In this document: positions 5,268 through 5,920 of the stretch, piece by piece
How positions within the stretch are numbered: the stretch's first letter is position 1
How the letters are laid out: each line of letters starts with the position of its first letter
Translations under genes and position numbers: made by a program
Source of the DNA: Desulfoplanes sp.
GTDB taxonomy: Bacteria > Desulfobacterota > Desulfovibrionia > Desulfovibrionales > Desulfomicrobiaceae
Assembly: GCA_028708105.1 (NCBI GenBank)
Contig: JAQVZR010000130.1
Location: 1-5,920, forward strand
Length of the DNA: 5,920 nt
Direction of reading: 5' to 3'
Notes under the pieces: model-generated
What the model saw: the letters and a program-made list of their open reading frames with translations, nothing else
Told to the model about the DNA's origin: nothing
Database searches by the model: none

Positions 5268-5920
5268 ACAATCCCTATCTCCCCTACCCCGTGCGTATCG
5301 ACAAGGTTATTGTCGAAACCGAAGACCGTCAGCTCCGGTCCTATTGGTTCGAGTTTCTTCATGAACAGGATGCCGAAAAATTTAATCATTTTCCCGGGCA
5401 GTTTGCAGAATTGAGCATTGCTGGATACGGGGAAATCCCCATTGGTATCGCCTCCAGTCCCACGGAAGGCAACAAGGTCCTTTTTACGGTAAACAGGGCG
5501 GGGAAGGTGACCACCCGGCTGCATAATATGGGTGAAGGCGAGATCATGGGCATCCGGGGGCCATTGGGGAACAGCTATCCTCTTCGGGAAAACAAGGGTA
5601 AAAATATCGTCATCGTTGCCGGTGGATTTGCCGTGACCACCCTTAGGGCAACCATGAACTGGCTGCTGCACCCGGATAACCGCAAAAATTACGGGACCAT
5701 TGATTTCATCTACGGGGCCAGAACTCCGGGCATGTTATTATACAAGGACGAGCTTAAAGCCTGGCAGGAGCGTGATGACGTGCGCTGTCACATCACCATC
5801 GACCGTGAGGCCGAAGGCTTGGATGGTCTGGTGGGATTCGTACCCACGGTGACCGAACAGGCAGAGCCCAAGCCGGATAATGCCATCGCTCTCATCTGCG
5901 GACCGCCGATCATGATTAAG
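5264..5920 (+). CDS. flxA: FlxA / AsrB-like FAD- and NAD(P)H-binding oxidoreductase subunit (3' end beyond window)
   Basis: An open frame of 219 codons running off the right edge in frame. It belongs to the ferredoxin-NADP+ reductase-like group that includes AsrB, PyrK and FlxA. Visible parts: an N-terminal beta-barrel with FPGQFAELSI (43-52) and the flavin-binding segment PIGIASSP (59-66), the RGPLGNSYPL loop (98-107) characteristic of this group, the pyridine-nucleotide loop VIVAGGFAVTTLRA (116-129), FIYGART (148-154), and CGPPIMIK (212-219). Full-length relatives are about 280 residues and end in a cysteine motif for a [2Fe-2S] cluster, expected just past the edge. It should oxidise NADH with FAD and pass electrons to the FlxB/FlxC iron-sulfur proteins. 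ATG 5264 is the only normal start in frame; its ribosome site is unclear, and translation may be coupled to the short upstream ORF. Without a siroheme subunit and with flxD/flxC present, Flx fits better than sulfite reductase. Confidence 0.88.
   Translation, partial: MNNPYLPYPVRIDKVIVETEDRQLRSYWFEFLHEQDAEKFNHFPGQFAELSIAGYGEIPIGIASSPTEGNKVLFTVNRAGKVTTRLHNMGEGEIMGIRGPLGNSYPLRENKGKNIVIVAGGFAVTTLRATMNWLLHPDNRKNYGTIDFIYGARTPGMLLYKDELKAWQERDDVRCHITIDREAEGLDGLVGFVPTVTEQAEPKPDNAIALICGPPIMIK

Noticed and set aside
5234..5671. 145-codon minus-strand open frame opposite flxA
   Set aside because: The plus strand encodes a clear FAD/NAD-binding protein through this interval; the antisense frame has no protein-like features.
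4021..5920. Reading flxB/flxA as asrA/asrB of a dissimilatory anaerobic sulfite reductase
   Set aside because: The families are related, but MvhD-like and second Fe-S subunits lie directly upstream, which is the Flx arrangement. No asrC-type siroheme motif is seen, although the downstream end is not visible.

Overview
The window most likely comes from an anaerobic, sulfate-reducer-like member of the Desulfobacterota. That is inferred from an NADH/heterodisulfide-reductase-type Flx module, an in-frame UGA that reads best as selenocysteine in its MvhD-like subunit, and moderate GC content. No rRNA or other phylogenetic marker is present, so the placement is an inference.

Left part (1-1907), minus strand. 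The window opens on the N-terminal 53 codons of a membrane protein resembling PTS-type EIIC permeases (1-161). A 14-bp perfect hairpin at 366-397 lies just past the stop of a complete DASS/SLC13-family sodium-coupled anion transporter (405-1907), which carries both diagnostic SNT motifs.

Middle (1908-2597). About 690 bp of non-coding or decayed DNA separates the divergent transporter and flx genes. It holds a TGTATACA palindrome near the transporter, a 10-bp inverted repeat at 2260-2315 with a superficial attC look, and a short open stretch with no recognised identity.

Right part (2598-5920), plus strand. Four genes in the order flxD-flxC-flxB-flxA: an MvhD-like [2Fe-2S] protein (2598-3035), two cysteine-rich [4Fe-4S] proteins (3035-3985 and 4021-5097) and the start of an AsrB/PyrK-like FAD- and NAD-binding subunit (5264 to past the window edge). 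By analogy with characterised FlxABCD-HdrABC complexes, NADH would be oxidised on FlxA and electrons passed through FlxB/FlxC to FlxD, which docks on HdrA. No hdr gene lies in the window: upstream is the divergent transporter, so HdrABC must lie downstream or elsewhere.

Two points deserve attention. A conventional gene caller would cut flxD at the UGA at 2802-2804, but reading through gives a full 145-residue protein whose stop overlaps the flxC start, with the UGA exactly at the first cysteine of the family GCHPGDCHY motif. Second, the flxB-flxA gap is filled by a 144-bp element of palindromic repeats (5094-5237) that supplies the flxB stop codon, folds a strong hairpin over the best Shine-Dalgarno, and is followed directly by a 9-codon ORF whose stop overlaps the flxA start.
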